Positions 1-5,585 of a stretch of 9,944 nucleotides of DNA are shown here, piece by piece. The stretch's first letter is position 1. Every line of letters starts with the position of its first letter. Under the pieces are notes generated by a model, which saw only the letters and a list, made by a program, of their open reading frames with translations, ran no database searches and had not been told where the DNA came from. The stretch lies in contig JAHFOU010000059.1 of assembly GCA_023261525.1 (NCBI GenBank), positions 1 through 9,944 on the forward strand. Direction: 5' to 3'. This DNA comes from Planctomycetota bacterium. GTDB lineage: Bacteria > Planctomycetota > SBBH01 > JAHFOU01. The position numbers and the translations under genes are program-made.

Positions 1-670
1 AAAGGCCCAGGGCCTGCACCAGGCCCCGCCCCTCCTCCCCGAACACCCCGATGGCATGGGCCTCGTCCACGAAGGTCAGGGCCCCGTGGCGGGCGGCCAG
101 GGCGACGATGCCTTCCAGGAGCGCCAGATCCCCGTCCACACTGAAGACCGCGTCCGTGACGATCCAGGCCCGCCGGCGGCGCGCCGCCTTAAGCAGGGCC
201 TCCAGGTGGTCCAGGTCCCCGTGCCGGTAGACCCGGACTTCCGCACGCGAGAGACGGCACCCGTCGATCAGGCTGGCATGGTTCAGGGCGTCCGAGAGGA
301 TCAGGTCCCCCGGGGCGACCAGGGTCTGGAGGGCCCCCACGTTGGCCTGGTACCCCGTGCCGAAGAGCAGGGCCGCCGGGCGGGCGTGGAAGGCGGCCAG
401 GGCCTCCTCCAGGCGGGCGTGGGGCGAGGCCGTCCCGGTGACCAGGCGGGCGGCCCCCGCGCCCCAGCCCCAGCGGGCGATGCCGCGGCGGGCGGCCTCG
501 GCCACCTTCGGATGGCCCGCAAGGCCGAGGTAGTCGTTGGAGCAGAAGTTGAGGAGGCGTCGGCCCCCCGGGAAACGGATCCAGGCCCCGGCGGGCGTGG
601 AACGCTCCCTCAGGCGACGCCGAAGGCCCGCACGCCGAAGCCGCCCCAGTTCCTCACGGGGATCGAACAC
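1..670 (-). CDS. bioF: BioF-type alpha-oxoamine synthase (8-amino-7-oxononanoate synthase), 3' part outside window
   Basis: PLP-dependent enzyme of the alpha-oxoamine synthase family. The likely reaction is pimeloyl-thioester plus L-alanine to 8-amino-7-oxononanoate in cytosolic biotin synthesis. The first 223 codons are present. Visible motifs are NFCSNDYLGLAGHP near residue 42, GAGAARLVTGT near 75, NHASLIDGCRLS near 130 and VDEAHAIGVFG near 200. In this family the Asp of DEAH contacts the PLP ring nitrogen and the His belongs to the same active site; the PLP-binding lysine lies beyond the edge. The start chosen is GTG at 670, because no in-frame ATG precedes the conserved region. It lies 17 nt after the stop of the upstream gene and has no Shine-Dalgarno. 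A TATAAT ends 7 nt before it, so the mRNA may be leaderless. Glycine C-acetyltransferase or another family member is possible, but the HASLIDGCRLS signature favours BioF. Confidence 0.85.
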   Translation of the reverse strand, partial: MFDPREELGRLRRAGLRRRLRERSTPAGAWIRFPGGRRLLNFCSNDYLGLAGHPKVAEAARRGIARWGWGAGAARLVTGTASPHARLEEALAAFHARPAALLFGTGYQANVGALQTLVAPGDLILSDALNHASLIDGCRLSRAEVRVYRHGDLDHLEALLKAARRRRAWIVTDAVFSVDGDLALLEGIVALAARHGALTFVDEAHAIGVFGEEGRGLVQALGL

Positions 671-677
671 CCGGGCG

Positions 678-683
678 ATTATA
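678..683 (-). promoter_or_regulatory. Candidate -10 box (TATAAT) for a leaderless bioF transcript
   Basis: A perfect TATAAT reads leftward and is followed by seven bases (CGCCCGG) and then the GTG start of bioF. Transcription normally begins about 7 nt after a -10 box, which would put the first nucleotide on or beside the start codon. No good -35 hexamer lies 16-18 bp upstream (the candidates are GATCGA-like), and there is no TG extension. The site is therefore inferred from the hexamer, its spacing and the missing ribosome binding site. Confidence 0.35.
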
Positions 684-687
684 CGCC

Positions 688-3117
688 CTAGGGAAGACGC
701 TCGATCGCGAAGCGGCGCTCCCCCTCCAGTTCACGCACGCCGTCCAGGACCTCGCCCTTCGCCAGGACCCCGGCGGCCAGGCGGTACTCCACGGTGCGGA
801 CCTCCCCGGGCCCCAGCAGGCCCAGGGGGCGGCGCTCCTCCGGACGACCCGGCACGGACAGGAAGGCGTCACAGAACACGGGGGCCTGGCTGTGGTTCGT
901 CACCCGCTGGACGACCAGGACCTCCTCCCCCTTCGGGTGGCGGACGGCCTGGCTCTCCAGGGCGGGGGACTCCAGGTGCAGGGCCACCCCCCCTTCCAAC
1001 GGCGCGAGGCCGGGGTCGGGGAAGATCACCCTCGCACCCAGGAGACGGGGCACCTCCCCGGCCGTGACCTCATAGGAGGCCGGAACCAGGGAAAGGGTCG
1101 CCGTCAGCTGGCCTCCGGGCGGCAGGGAGACCGGGAGGGTCCCGGGATGCACGCTCCACCCGGGCGGAGGCGTGAGGATCAGGAGGCCTTCCAGGGAGGT
1201 GTCGAACCCGTTCTCCAGGCGGAAATCCGCCCGGGTCGGTTGGTAGGCGGCCAGGATGCTCCGGTCCAGGTGCATGGTGCTGCGGGTCTTCAGCCAGCCC
1301 GAGCTGAGATCCAGGAAGAAGCGCGGCGACTGGGTGATCTCCAGGGTCACCCGGCCGTCCACCGGGTTCAGGATCTCCTGGCGCCCCAGGAGGTCCACCA
1401 CGACCACCGGATGGGCGCTGGGGAGCTCGATCCTCAGCGCATCGCCCGGCCGGCGGGCCCAGGCGGCCACGCAGGTCTGCCCTCCGCGCCGGAAGGCCCA
1501 GGCCTCGGCCTGGGGGGACAGGGGGATCTCCCCCAGGACCCTCGCGTCCCTCAACATGCCGGAGAAGGTCCTCCAGGCCAGGAAACGGGGAAGGACGGAT
1601 CCGTCCTCATCCAGGAGACCTCCCTCCTCCGCGGCCAGGAAGAGGCTGCGGCCGGAGAGCAGGGACCTCAGCGTCGGCACCGCGAAGGCACGGAGCGCCG
1701 CCGCATCCTGGACCCCGGCGGGCCCCAGGATGCTCCAGTCCTCGATGCCCTCGGGGACCTGGGCCCCTTCCGGCGTCAGCGCGAAGCTGAACGGCGCCCC
1801 GGGCTGGGCGCTCAGGGCGGAGCCCGGCGCCAGGGCCAGGCCCCAGCGGCTGGCCCTGGGCAGGGTGGCCGTCCAGGGCTCGATGTCCTTCCAGCGCTTG
1901 AGCAGGGAGTCCCACCCTTCGCCGGCTCCCGCCGGAAGGGCCCAGGCCTCCACCTCCCCGAAGTAGCGCAGGACCGCGGACCTCACCTCGGACTCCCCCC
2001 CGCTGGAGGGAAGCATGCCGATGCAGTGGACCCCCTTTCGGAACATCCGCCTCAGCAGGAGATCGGCCGGGCGGGTCCCCCAGCCGGCGGGGGCTCCCGC
2101 GGCATCCGCGGGAAGAAGACGGACCGCCATGGCACCGGGCGCCAGGACGTCCAGGAGCTCCCGCACGCCCGGACGGGCCGGATCCACCCAGACCCCGGGA
2201 CGGCCGGCCAGGGGGGAGGACGGGTCCGAGGCCGTGCCGGCCGGGCCGGGAAGGGCCGAGAAGATCCCCAGCCCCATCTCGCGGACGGCGATCTCCCGCC
2301 CTCCGGAAGCGGGCGACAGGGCCACCCGCAGGCGATAGGCCCCCGCCCTGAGGGGAGGCAGGACCAGGGCCAGACGGCTGGAACCTGCCGGAAGGGGCAG
2401 GTCCTTGACCTCCTTCCAGGGGCTCGCCCCGTCCAGGTCCTCCAGGCGGGAGTCCAGGCGGTAACGCCCCGCGTCCATCCCGCCCAGGGACAGCGTCAGG
2501 GAGGCCTCCATCCCGGCGGGAAGGAGATGCCCCTGGGGCAGGTCGACCAGGGCCAGGCGGGGGCCGCGGGTGAAGACGGGCGCGTCGAACCAGACCGTGG
2601 CCTGGATCTCGGAGCCGAGGGCCGCCAGGCCCAGCACGGCCGACACCGCGCCCTCGGGCGCCTCGCCGAATTCGACCTGGAAGGCCTCCCGGCCCCGGTT
2701 CCTCGTCATCGGACGGTGCAGGACGGAAATCACCCGGCCGGTGCCGTCCAGCCATCGCACCAGGGCTTCGGGCGAACCCTCGCGGAGCCCCTCGGAACGG
2801 ACGAAGCCCTCCAGACGGTAGGCCGCGCCCGCCTGGACCGGGATGGGGGAGATCGTCTCCACGCCGACATTGCGGCCGTTCAGGAAAAGGTGGAGCACGC
2901 CTCCCGGCAGGAGACTGAGGGATCCCGGGAAGGCCCTGAAGCCCGGGTCGCGGATCTCGGCCCAGCCGTCGGGAATCCCGTCGGCGTCCCGGTCCACGTC
3001 CAGGGGCGCTCCCTCCAACAGATTGCGTGCGTACTCTGGGGACGGCTCCCCTTGGCCCGGAGCCAGGGGCAGGAGCAGACCCGCCATGAACAGCAGTACG
3101 CGGCCTCCTTGCCGCAC
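688..3117 (-). CDS. Large secreted protein with TSP3-like calcium motif and polysaccharide-enzyme-like modules
   Basis: An 809-residue exported protein of unknown function. The GTG start is supported by a perfect AGGAGG at 3124-3129, six bases upstream. Residues 1-23 form a signal peptide (charged N-end, then LLFMAGLLLPLAPG). Residues 40-52 read DVDRDADGIPDGW, a thrombospondin type-3-like calcium motif. A beta-rich stretch resembling a jelly-roll carbohydrate-binding domain follows to about 185. Residues about 300-520 look like a degenerate glycosidase-type TIM barrel, and the next segment (to about 620) resembles the C-terminal beta domain of clan GH-A enzymes (VVVVDLLGRQEILNP, QSPRFFLDL). 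Around 643-675, LTPPPGWSVHPG followed by LPPGGQLTATLSL resembles the NEW3/NPCBM-associated Ig-like fold. I could not identify a catalytic Glu pair, so it may be a non-catalytic polysaccharide-binding relative. It lies 52 nt after fliD and 17 nt before bioF, in an apparent operon. The domain assignments are inferred from motif style. Confidence 0.8.
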   Translation of the reverse strand: MRQGGRVLLFMAGLLLPLAPGQGEPSPEYARNLLEGAPLDVDRDADGIPDGWAEIRDPGFRAFPGSLSLLPGGVLHLFLNGRNVGVETISPIPVQAGAAYRLEGFVRSEGLREGSPEALVRWLDGTGRVISVLHRPMTRNRGREAFQVEFGEAPEGAVSAVLGLAALGSEIQATVWFDAPVFTRGPRLALVDLPQGHLLPAGMEASLTLSLGGMDAGRYRLDSRLEDLDGASPWKEVKDLPLPAGSSRLALVLPPLRAGAYRLRVALSPASGGREIAVREMGLGIFSALPGPAGTASDPSSPLAGRPGVWVDPARPGVRELLDVLAPGAMAVRLLPADAAGAPAGWGTRPADLLLRRMFRKGVHCIGMLPSSGGESEVRSAVLRYFGEVEAWALPAGAGEGWDSLLKRWKDIEPWTATLPRASRWGLALAPGSALSAQPGAPFSFALTPEGAQVPEGIEDWSILGPAGVQDAAALRAFAVPTLRSLLSGRSLFLAAEEGGLLDEDGSVLPRFLAWRTFSGMLRDARVLGEIPLSPQAEAWAFRRGGQTCVAAWARRPGDALRIELPSAHPVVVVDLLGRQEILNPVDGRVTLEITQSPRFFLDLSSGWLKTRSTMHLDRSILAAYQPTRADFRLENGFDTSLEGLLILTPPPGWSVHPGTLPVSLPPGGQLTATLSLVPASYEVTAGEVPRLLGARVIFPDPGLAPLEGGVALHLESPALESQAVRHPKGEEVLVVQRVTNHSQAPVFCDAFLSVPGRPEERRPLGLLGPGEVRTVEYRLAAGVLAKGEVLDGVRELEGERRFAIERLP

Positions 3118-3123
3118 GGCATT

Positions 3124-3129
3124 CCTCCT
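3124..3129 (-). promoter_or_regulatory. Shine-Dalgarno AGGAGG fixing the GTG start at 3117
   Basis: A perfect AGGAGG sits six bases from GTG 3117. An ATG at 3122 in another frame is only one base from the site and opens a frame without a sensible product, so this ribosome binding site decides the start of the large secreted protein. Confidence 0.75.
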
Positions 3130-3169
3130 ATTCTTCTGTCATCGGCCAGAACGGGAGGAACCTTCAGTC

Positions 3170-4855
3170 CTAGGCGACGGCGATCAGGCGGCTGGCCTCC
3201 CCGAACTGCTGGACCTGGCGGAAGGCCTGGACCCCCTTGGCGAAGGGCGTCAGCGAGATCCCTCCCAGGACCCGGCTGTAGCGCGCCAGGGCGTCCGCGG
3301 CCGCGTCCAGGGCCGAGGTCACCCCCGCCCCGACCGCGTCCCCCAGGAGCCTGCGCACGCCATCGGGATCCTTGCCCAGGGCCCCGGAAAGCGCCGTCTC
3401 GTCCAGGGCCAGGGTATCGTCCTCGAGGGTGCGGATCCCGAGCTGGGAGAGGTGCTCGGCCGCGGAGGGGACGCCATGGGCCCGGTCGAAGACGCCGGCA
3501 AGGCCCTGACGCAGGCGGTCCAGGGCCTGGCGCACCTGGGGCTCCGAAAAACGGCCATCCTGGGTGGCGACGGCGGACAGGCCCGCGGACGTCCCGTCCG
3601 CGAGGGGATCCTGGGAGGCCCGCTCGAGACCCCGACGCAGGCGCTGGAGCCGGGGCTCACGGGCCCCCACCCCCCCGTCCTGGAGAAGGCCGTTCAGCTC
3701 CTGGACCAGGCCGTTGAACTCCGAGACGAAGCGGCGGGCGGCCGCGACCGTGGTCGAGGGATCCCCCAGCACCGAGACGGTCAGGGGGCCGCCCGTGCGA
3801 CGGAGCTCCAGGGTGACGCCCGGCAGGAGATCCGAGGAGGTGTTGGCCTCCAGGGTCCGGGCATTCCCGTCCACCGTCACCTGGGCCGCGGCCGGCGAGG
3901 CCAGGGAGTTCGGGAAGACCTGCTCGTCCCGGCGGTCGGTTTCGACCAGGCCGAGGGAGGCCAGGATGCCGTTCGGATCCCTCAGGGAGATGTCCTGGGG
4001 CCCCGGCTCGGCCCGCGTGAGGATCAGGCGGTTGCCCAGGACCCGGGCCTCCACGCCGTGCGTCGAGACGCCCCCGGTGAGGGCGGCATCGTAGTTGAGA
4101 TCCTCGTTGGCATCGAGGCGCCCGTTGCGGTTGAGGTCCTCCCCCGCGTCCAGGGTCCCGTTGCCGTTGAGGTCCTCCCCGGTATCCAGGCGCCCGTTGC
4201 CGTTGGCGTCCTCCAGGGGATCCAGGGTGCGGCTGAAATTCGCATCCTCCGCCCCGTCCAGGCGGCCGTTGTGGTTGGCGTCCTCCCCCCAGGTGATGCG
4301 GTCGGCCAGGGTGTAGAGGTTGTCCGTGGCCAGCACGGGAACCTCCACGCCGCCCAGGAAGAAGCTCCCCCTCAACCCCAGGGCCTCCCCGGCATCCGGC
4401 CGGGGATCCGAGGCGGCCTCCCTCGAAACGGCCAGGCTCTGGACCTGGATCTCGGCCGGGGAGGCCCCGACCCCGTCGGTGGCCTGGACCTTCAGGGTCA
4501 GATCCCCCCCGTCGCTGGTGGAGGCCCGGCCCTGGAGGTAGGTCGCGCCGCGCTGGAGGTCGGCGCTGGCCGCGCTCAACCCGTCCAGGCGTCGGGTGAC
4601 CAGGTCCAGGGCGGAGCGGAGGGCCGAAGAGGCCGTCTTCTGGAGGGAGGCCAGGAACTCCCCCTGGTCCAGGGGGCGGGCAGCAAAGGCCTGGCGGGCC
4701 TGCTCGATCTGAAGACGTCCGGCGTAGTGGTCCATCAGCAGGAAGCCGGGAACCCCTTCCTTCGCGTCCCCGAAGGCCCCGGCGGGACTGCCCGAGAAGA
4801 ACTCCGGCGCCCGCGGCGGGTTGACGGGGGCCAGGGAACCCACGGAGCCGATCAT
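3170..4855 (-). CDS. fliD: Flagellar hook-associated protein 2 (filament cap) with EF-hand-loop insertion
   Basis: A 561-residue FliD-like protein. FliD forms the cap at the flagellum tip that assembles exported flagellin. FliD_N-like sequence begins near residue 75 (helical), with RASTSDGGDLTLKVQ at 110-124 and IQVQSLAVSREAAS at 136-149. The FliD_C hallmarks are AQVTVDGNARTLEANTSSD at 324-342, LLPGVTLELRRTG at 343-355, a D-x(5)-FVSEFNGLVQELN block ending near 388, and LGIRTLEDDTLALDETALSGAL at 472-493. A run of six 12-residue EF-hand-type loops is inserted at 192-263. The first 70 residues lack the usual GSGLD-type N-terminal signature, so cap packing or export may differ. ATG 4855 has GAGGGG five bases upstream and overlaps the stop of the preceding gene by ATGA, which implies translational coupling. 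No fliS or flagellin gene is nearby. The family is clear; function with this insertion is inferred. Confidence 0.85.
   Translation of the reverse strand: MIGSVGSLAPVNPPRAPEFFSGSPAGAFGDAKEGVPGFLLMDHYAGRLQIEQARQAFAARPLDQGEFLASLQKTASSALRSALDLVTRRLDGLSAASADLQRGATYLQGRASTSDGGDLTLKVQATDGVGASPAEIQVQSLAVSREAASDPRPDAGEALGLRGSFFLGGVEVPVLATDNLYTLADRITWGEDANHNGRLDGAEDANFSRTLDPLEDANGNGRLDTGEDLNGNGTLDAGEDLNRNGRLDANEDLNYDAALTGGVSTHGVEARVLGNRLILTRAEPGPQDISLRDPNGILASLGLVETDRRDEQVFPNSLASPAAAQVTVDGNARTLEANTSSDLLPGVTLELRRTGGPLTVSVLGDPSTTVAAARRFVSEFNGLVQELNGLLQDGGVGAREPRLQRLRRGLERASQDPLADGTSAGLSAVATQDGRFSEPQVRQALDRLRQGLAGVFDRAHGVPSAAEHLSQLGIRTLEDDTLALDETALSGALGKDPDGVRRLLGDAVGAGVTSALDAAADALARYSRVLGGISLTPFAKGVQAFRQVQQFGEASRLIAVA
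4067..4282 (-). repeat. Six tandem 36-bp units encoding EF-hand-type calcium loops inside fliD
   Basis: Residues 192-263 of the FliD-like protein consist of six consecutive 12-residue units. The first five read DANHNGRLDGAE, DANFSRTLDPLE, DANGNGRLDTGE, DLNGNGTLDAGE and DLNRNGRLDANE; the sixth (DLNYDAALTGGV) is degenerate. Asp at 1, Asn at 3, usually Asn-Gly at 5-6, Leu at 8, Asp at 9 and Glu at 12 match a canonical EF-hand loop. No flanking helices separate the units, so this is a stacked-loop array like TSP3 or dockerin-style repeats. Units 3-5 are close at DNA level, which suggests growth by in-frame duplication. Calcium binding is inferred from the ligand pattern. Confidence 0.85.
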
Positions 4856-5253
4856 GGCGTCCCCTCGCCCAGGAGCCTCAGGACCCGAGCGGGGGAAGGC
4901 ACCGGAACCGCCCCCAGGAGAGGGGTCTGAAGAAAGGCCAGCGACGGAAGTTCCCCGACCGCCCCCATCCGGTTGGACAAGGCCACTTCGGCCACGGCCA
5001 GGCGTGTCCTCAAGTCCTGGCGAGAAGCCTCATCGGTCGCGGAAAGAAGAGCGGTCTGGAGACCTTCCAGGCGCGCCACCAGATCCCTCAGGGCGCTTTC
5101 GGGAGGCACGGAGAGCTGGGCGGAATCCCCTTCCCTGGCCCCGGCCGGAGCGGCATCAGGCTCCTTCGGCAGGGCGGGACGGGAACGGGCGGGACGGTAG
5201 GGCAACCCTCCGCCTCCTCCGCCCGTGATGACCGATTGGATCTCTTCCGGCAT
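4852..5253 (-). CDS. Small uncharacterised protein in the fliD operon
   Basis: A 133-residue protein with no signal peptide or membrane segment. I do not recognise the family. Residues 1-40 look disordered, with a Gly6 run at 11-16 and many Pro/Arg/Ala. The motif GDSAQLS at 42-48 resembles the D-S-V-x-L-S motif seen in FlgM and several flagellum-associated proteins. A helix follows at about 52-96 (ALRDLVARLEGL, then TRLAVAEVALSNRM), and then a Pro/Leu-rich tail. The C-terminal FlgM signature is not recognisable. ATG 5253 is preferred because GAGGGGG lies just upstream (GAGG six bases away); an in-frame GTG at 5274 would add seven residues but has a poorer site. The gene is first in the leftward operon, and its TGA overlaps the fliD ATG. 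A flagellar regulator, chaperone or export-linked protein is plausible from context only. Confidence 0.7.
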   Translation of the reverse strand: MPEEIQSVITGGGGGGLPYRPARSRPALPKEPDAAPAGAREGDSAQLSVPPESALRDLVARLEGLQTALLSATDEASRQDLRTRLAVAEVALSNRMGAVGELPSLAFLQTPLLGAVPVPSPARVLRLLGEGTP

Positions 5254-5320
5254 CTTCCCCCTCAAGTTCCTCACGTTTCCCGCCGATCACCCTAGATACG
5301 GAGAGGTGGCGCTGGAACCG

Positions 5321-5423
5321 TGTGGAAGGGATGCCGAAGGGGCCAAAGGGCCCCATGAGGAACCCCGGGCTGAACAGCCTCACCCAGGGGTGACGTCGAG
5401 CCTTTCGTGGCATCCCTTCCACA
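5321..5423 (-). ncRNA. Inverted-repeat element in the fliD-operon leader; candidate structured RNA or MITE-like element
   Basis: TGTGGAAGGGATGCC at 5321-5335 is an exact reverse complement of 5409-5423, giving a perfect 15-bp stem around 73 nt. The enclosed DNA holds further hairpins: GGGGCC-AAAG-GGCCCC at 5339-5354, GGCT-GAAC-AGCC at 5368-5379 and TCACC-CAGG-GGTGA at 5380-5393. AAGG at 5337-5340 can also pair with CCTT at 5401-5404, extending the main stem across a bulge. The leftward promoter candidate would place this element about 44 nt into a leader of about 214 nt that ends at the first operon gene. I matched it to no riboswitch class I know: GEMM, cobalamin, SAM, glycine and Moco hallmarks are absent. 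The 15-bp termini would equally suit a small non-autonomous insertion, although I see no target-site duplication. Confidence 0.5.
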
Positions 5424-5426
5424 TTT

Positions 5427-5445
5427 TGCCACCGGTCAGGTGGCA
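5427..5445 (-). repeat. Perfect 7-bp hairpin upstream of the large inverted repeat
   Basis: TGCCACC and GGTGGCA are exact complements around a 5-nt loop. In the leftward transcript the hairpin falls about 22 nt after the predicted start and is followed by AAAA, not a U-tract, so it is not an intrinsic terminator in that direction. It stands three bases from the 15-bp stem at 5409-5423 and may stack with it as part of one structured leader. Confidence 0.6.
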
Positions 5446-5473
5446 GCCCCAAACGTCGCAATCCGTTGCCCCG

Positions 5474-5501
5474 ACTATACATCCGGGATACGCGACGTCA
5501 A
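5474..5501 (-). promoter_or_regulatory. Sigma-70-type promoter for the leftward fliD operon
   Basis: Reading leftward, TTGACG (5501-5496) is followed by 16 bp and TATAGT (5479-5474), a 5/6 match at each hexamer. Transcription would start near 5467. The spacer contains a small interrupted palindrome, ATCC-G-GGAT, at 5481-5489. This is the best vegetative promoter match in the intergenic region, and it would drive the small protein, fliD, the secreted protein and probably bioF. Confidence 0.6.
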
Positions 5502-5510
5502 GGCACAAAC

Positions 5511-5539
5511 TTGCAAGCCAGGATGAAAAACCGTAAAGT
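5511..5539 (+). promoter_or_regulatory. Sigma-70-type promoter candidate for the lipoprotein operon
   Basis: TTGCAA (5511-5516), a 17-bp spacer and TAAAGT (5534-5539) match the vegetative consensus at 4/6 in each hexamer with ideal spacing. The start would fall near 5546, some 40 nt before ATG 5586. Its -35 lies only 9 bp from the -35 of the leftward promoter, so the two polymerases could not easily bind together. The same TTGCAA is found in the promoter before the kinase gene at 7325. Confidence 0.4.
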
Positions 5540-5561
5540 CCCATGAACGCCCTGTCGATAT
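5534..5561 (+). promoter_or_regulatory. Sigma-28 (FliA)-like promoter candidate
   Basis: TAAAGT at 5534-5539 followed by GTCGATAT at 5554-5561 resembles the flagellar sigma-28 consensus (TAAA, 15 nt, GCCGATAA); the -10-like octamer matches 6 of 8. The gap after TAAA is 16 nt, one longer than consensus. It points rightward at the propeller lipoprotein, not at fliD. It overlaps the sigma-70 candidate, and only one of the two may be real. Confidence 0.3.
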
Positions 5562-5585
5562 GCCCCTAACGTTTTCGGGAGAGAA

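Larger units (their letters stand above)
5254..5585. other. Divergent intergenic regulatory region, 332 bp
   Basis: No credible gene lies here; the reading frames across it are low-complexity, Arg/Pro-rich and lack ribosome binding sites. It holds a leftward promoter candidate (5474-5501), two overlapping rightward promoter candidates (5511-5561), a 7-bp hairpin (5427-5445) and a 103-bp inverted-repeat element (5321-5423). The stretch 5430-5585 is visibly more A/T-rich than the flanking genes, as expected for promoters. Confidence 0.7.

Noticed and set aside
688..4855. High density of CCAGG/CCTGG sites across the minus-strand genes
   Set aside because: It follows from frequent Ala-Leu, Leu-Glu and Leu-Asp codon pairs ending and starting with C, CTG and G; no spacing or palindromic pattern suggests a functional repeat.
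892..4930. Very long open frames on the plus strand (892-3717 and 2843-4930) opposite the secreted protein and fliD
   Set aside because: Their products are rich in Gly, Arg, Pro and Gln without domains, and they lie antisense to genes with recognisable motifs, signal peptides and ribosome binding sites. Such frames are expected opposite GC-rich codons.
4852..5253. Calling the small operon gene flaG, fliS or flgM from its place next to fliD
   Set aside because: FlaG and FliS sequence signatures are absent, and only one short FlgM-like motif is visible, so position alone does not justify a name.
5321..5427. The large inverted repeat as a rightward intrinsic terminator (stem followed by TTTT at 5424-5427)
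   Set aside because: No rightward gene ends upstream of it, the loop of 73 nt is far too large, and the T-run is only four bases before GC-rich sequence.
5321..5467. A known riboswitch class (c-di-GMP/GEMM, cobalamin, SAM, glycine, Moco) in the leader
   Set aside because: Scattered short resemblances exist (for example GGCCCCATGAGG to SAM-I on the plus strand), but the conserved cores of these classes are not present in order on either strand.
5156..5482. A 108-codon minus-strand frame across the intergenic region
   Set aside because: It covers the structured element, lacks a ribosome binding site, overlaps the small operon gene in another frame and encodes an Arg/Pro-rich sequence with no features.
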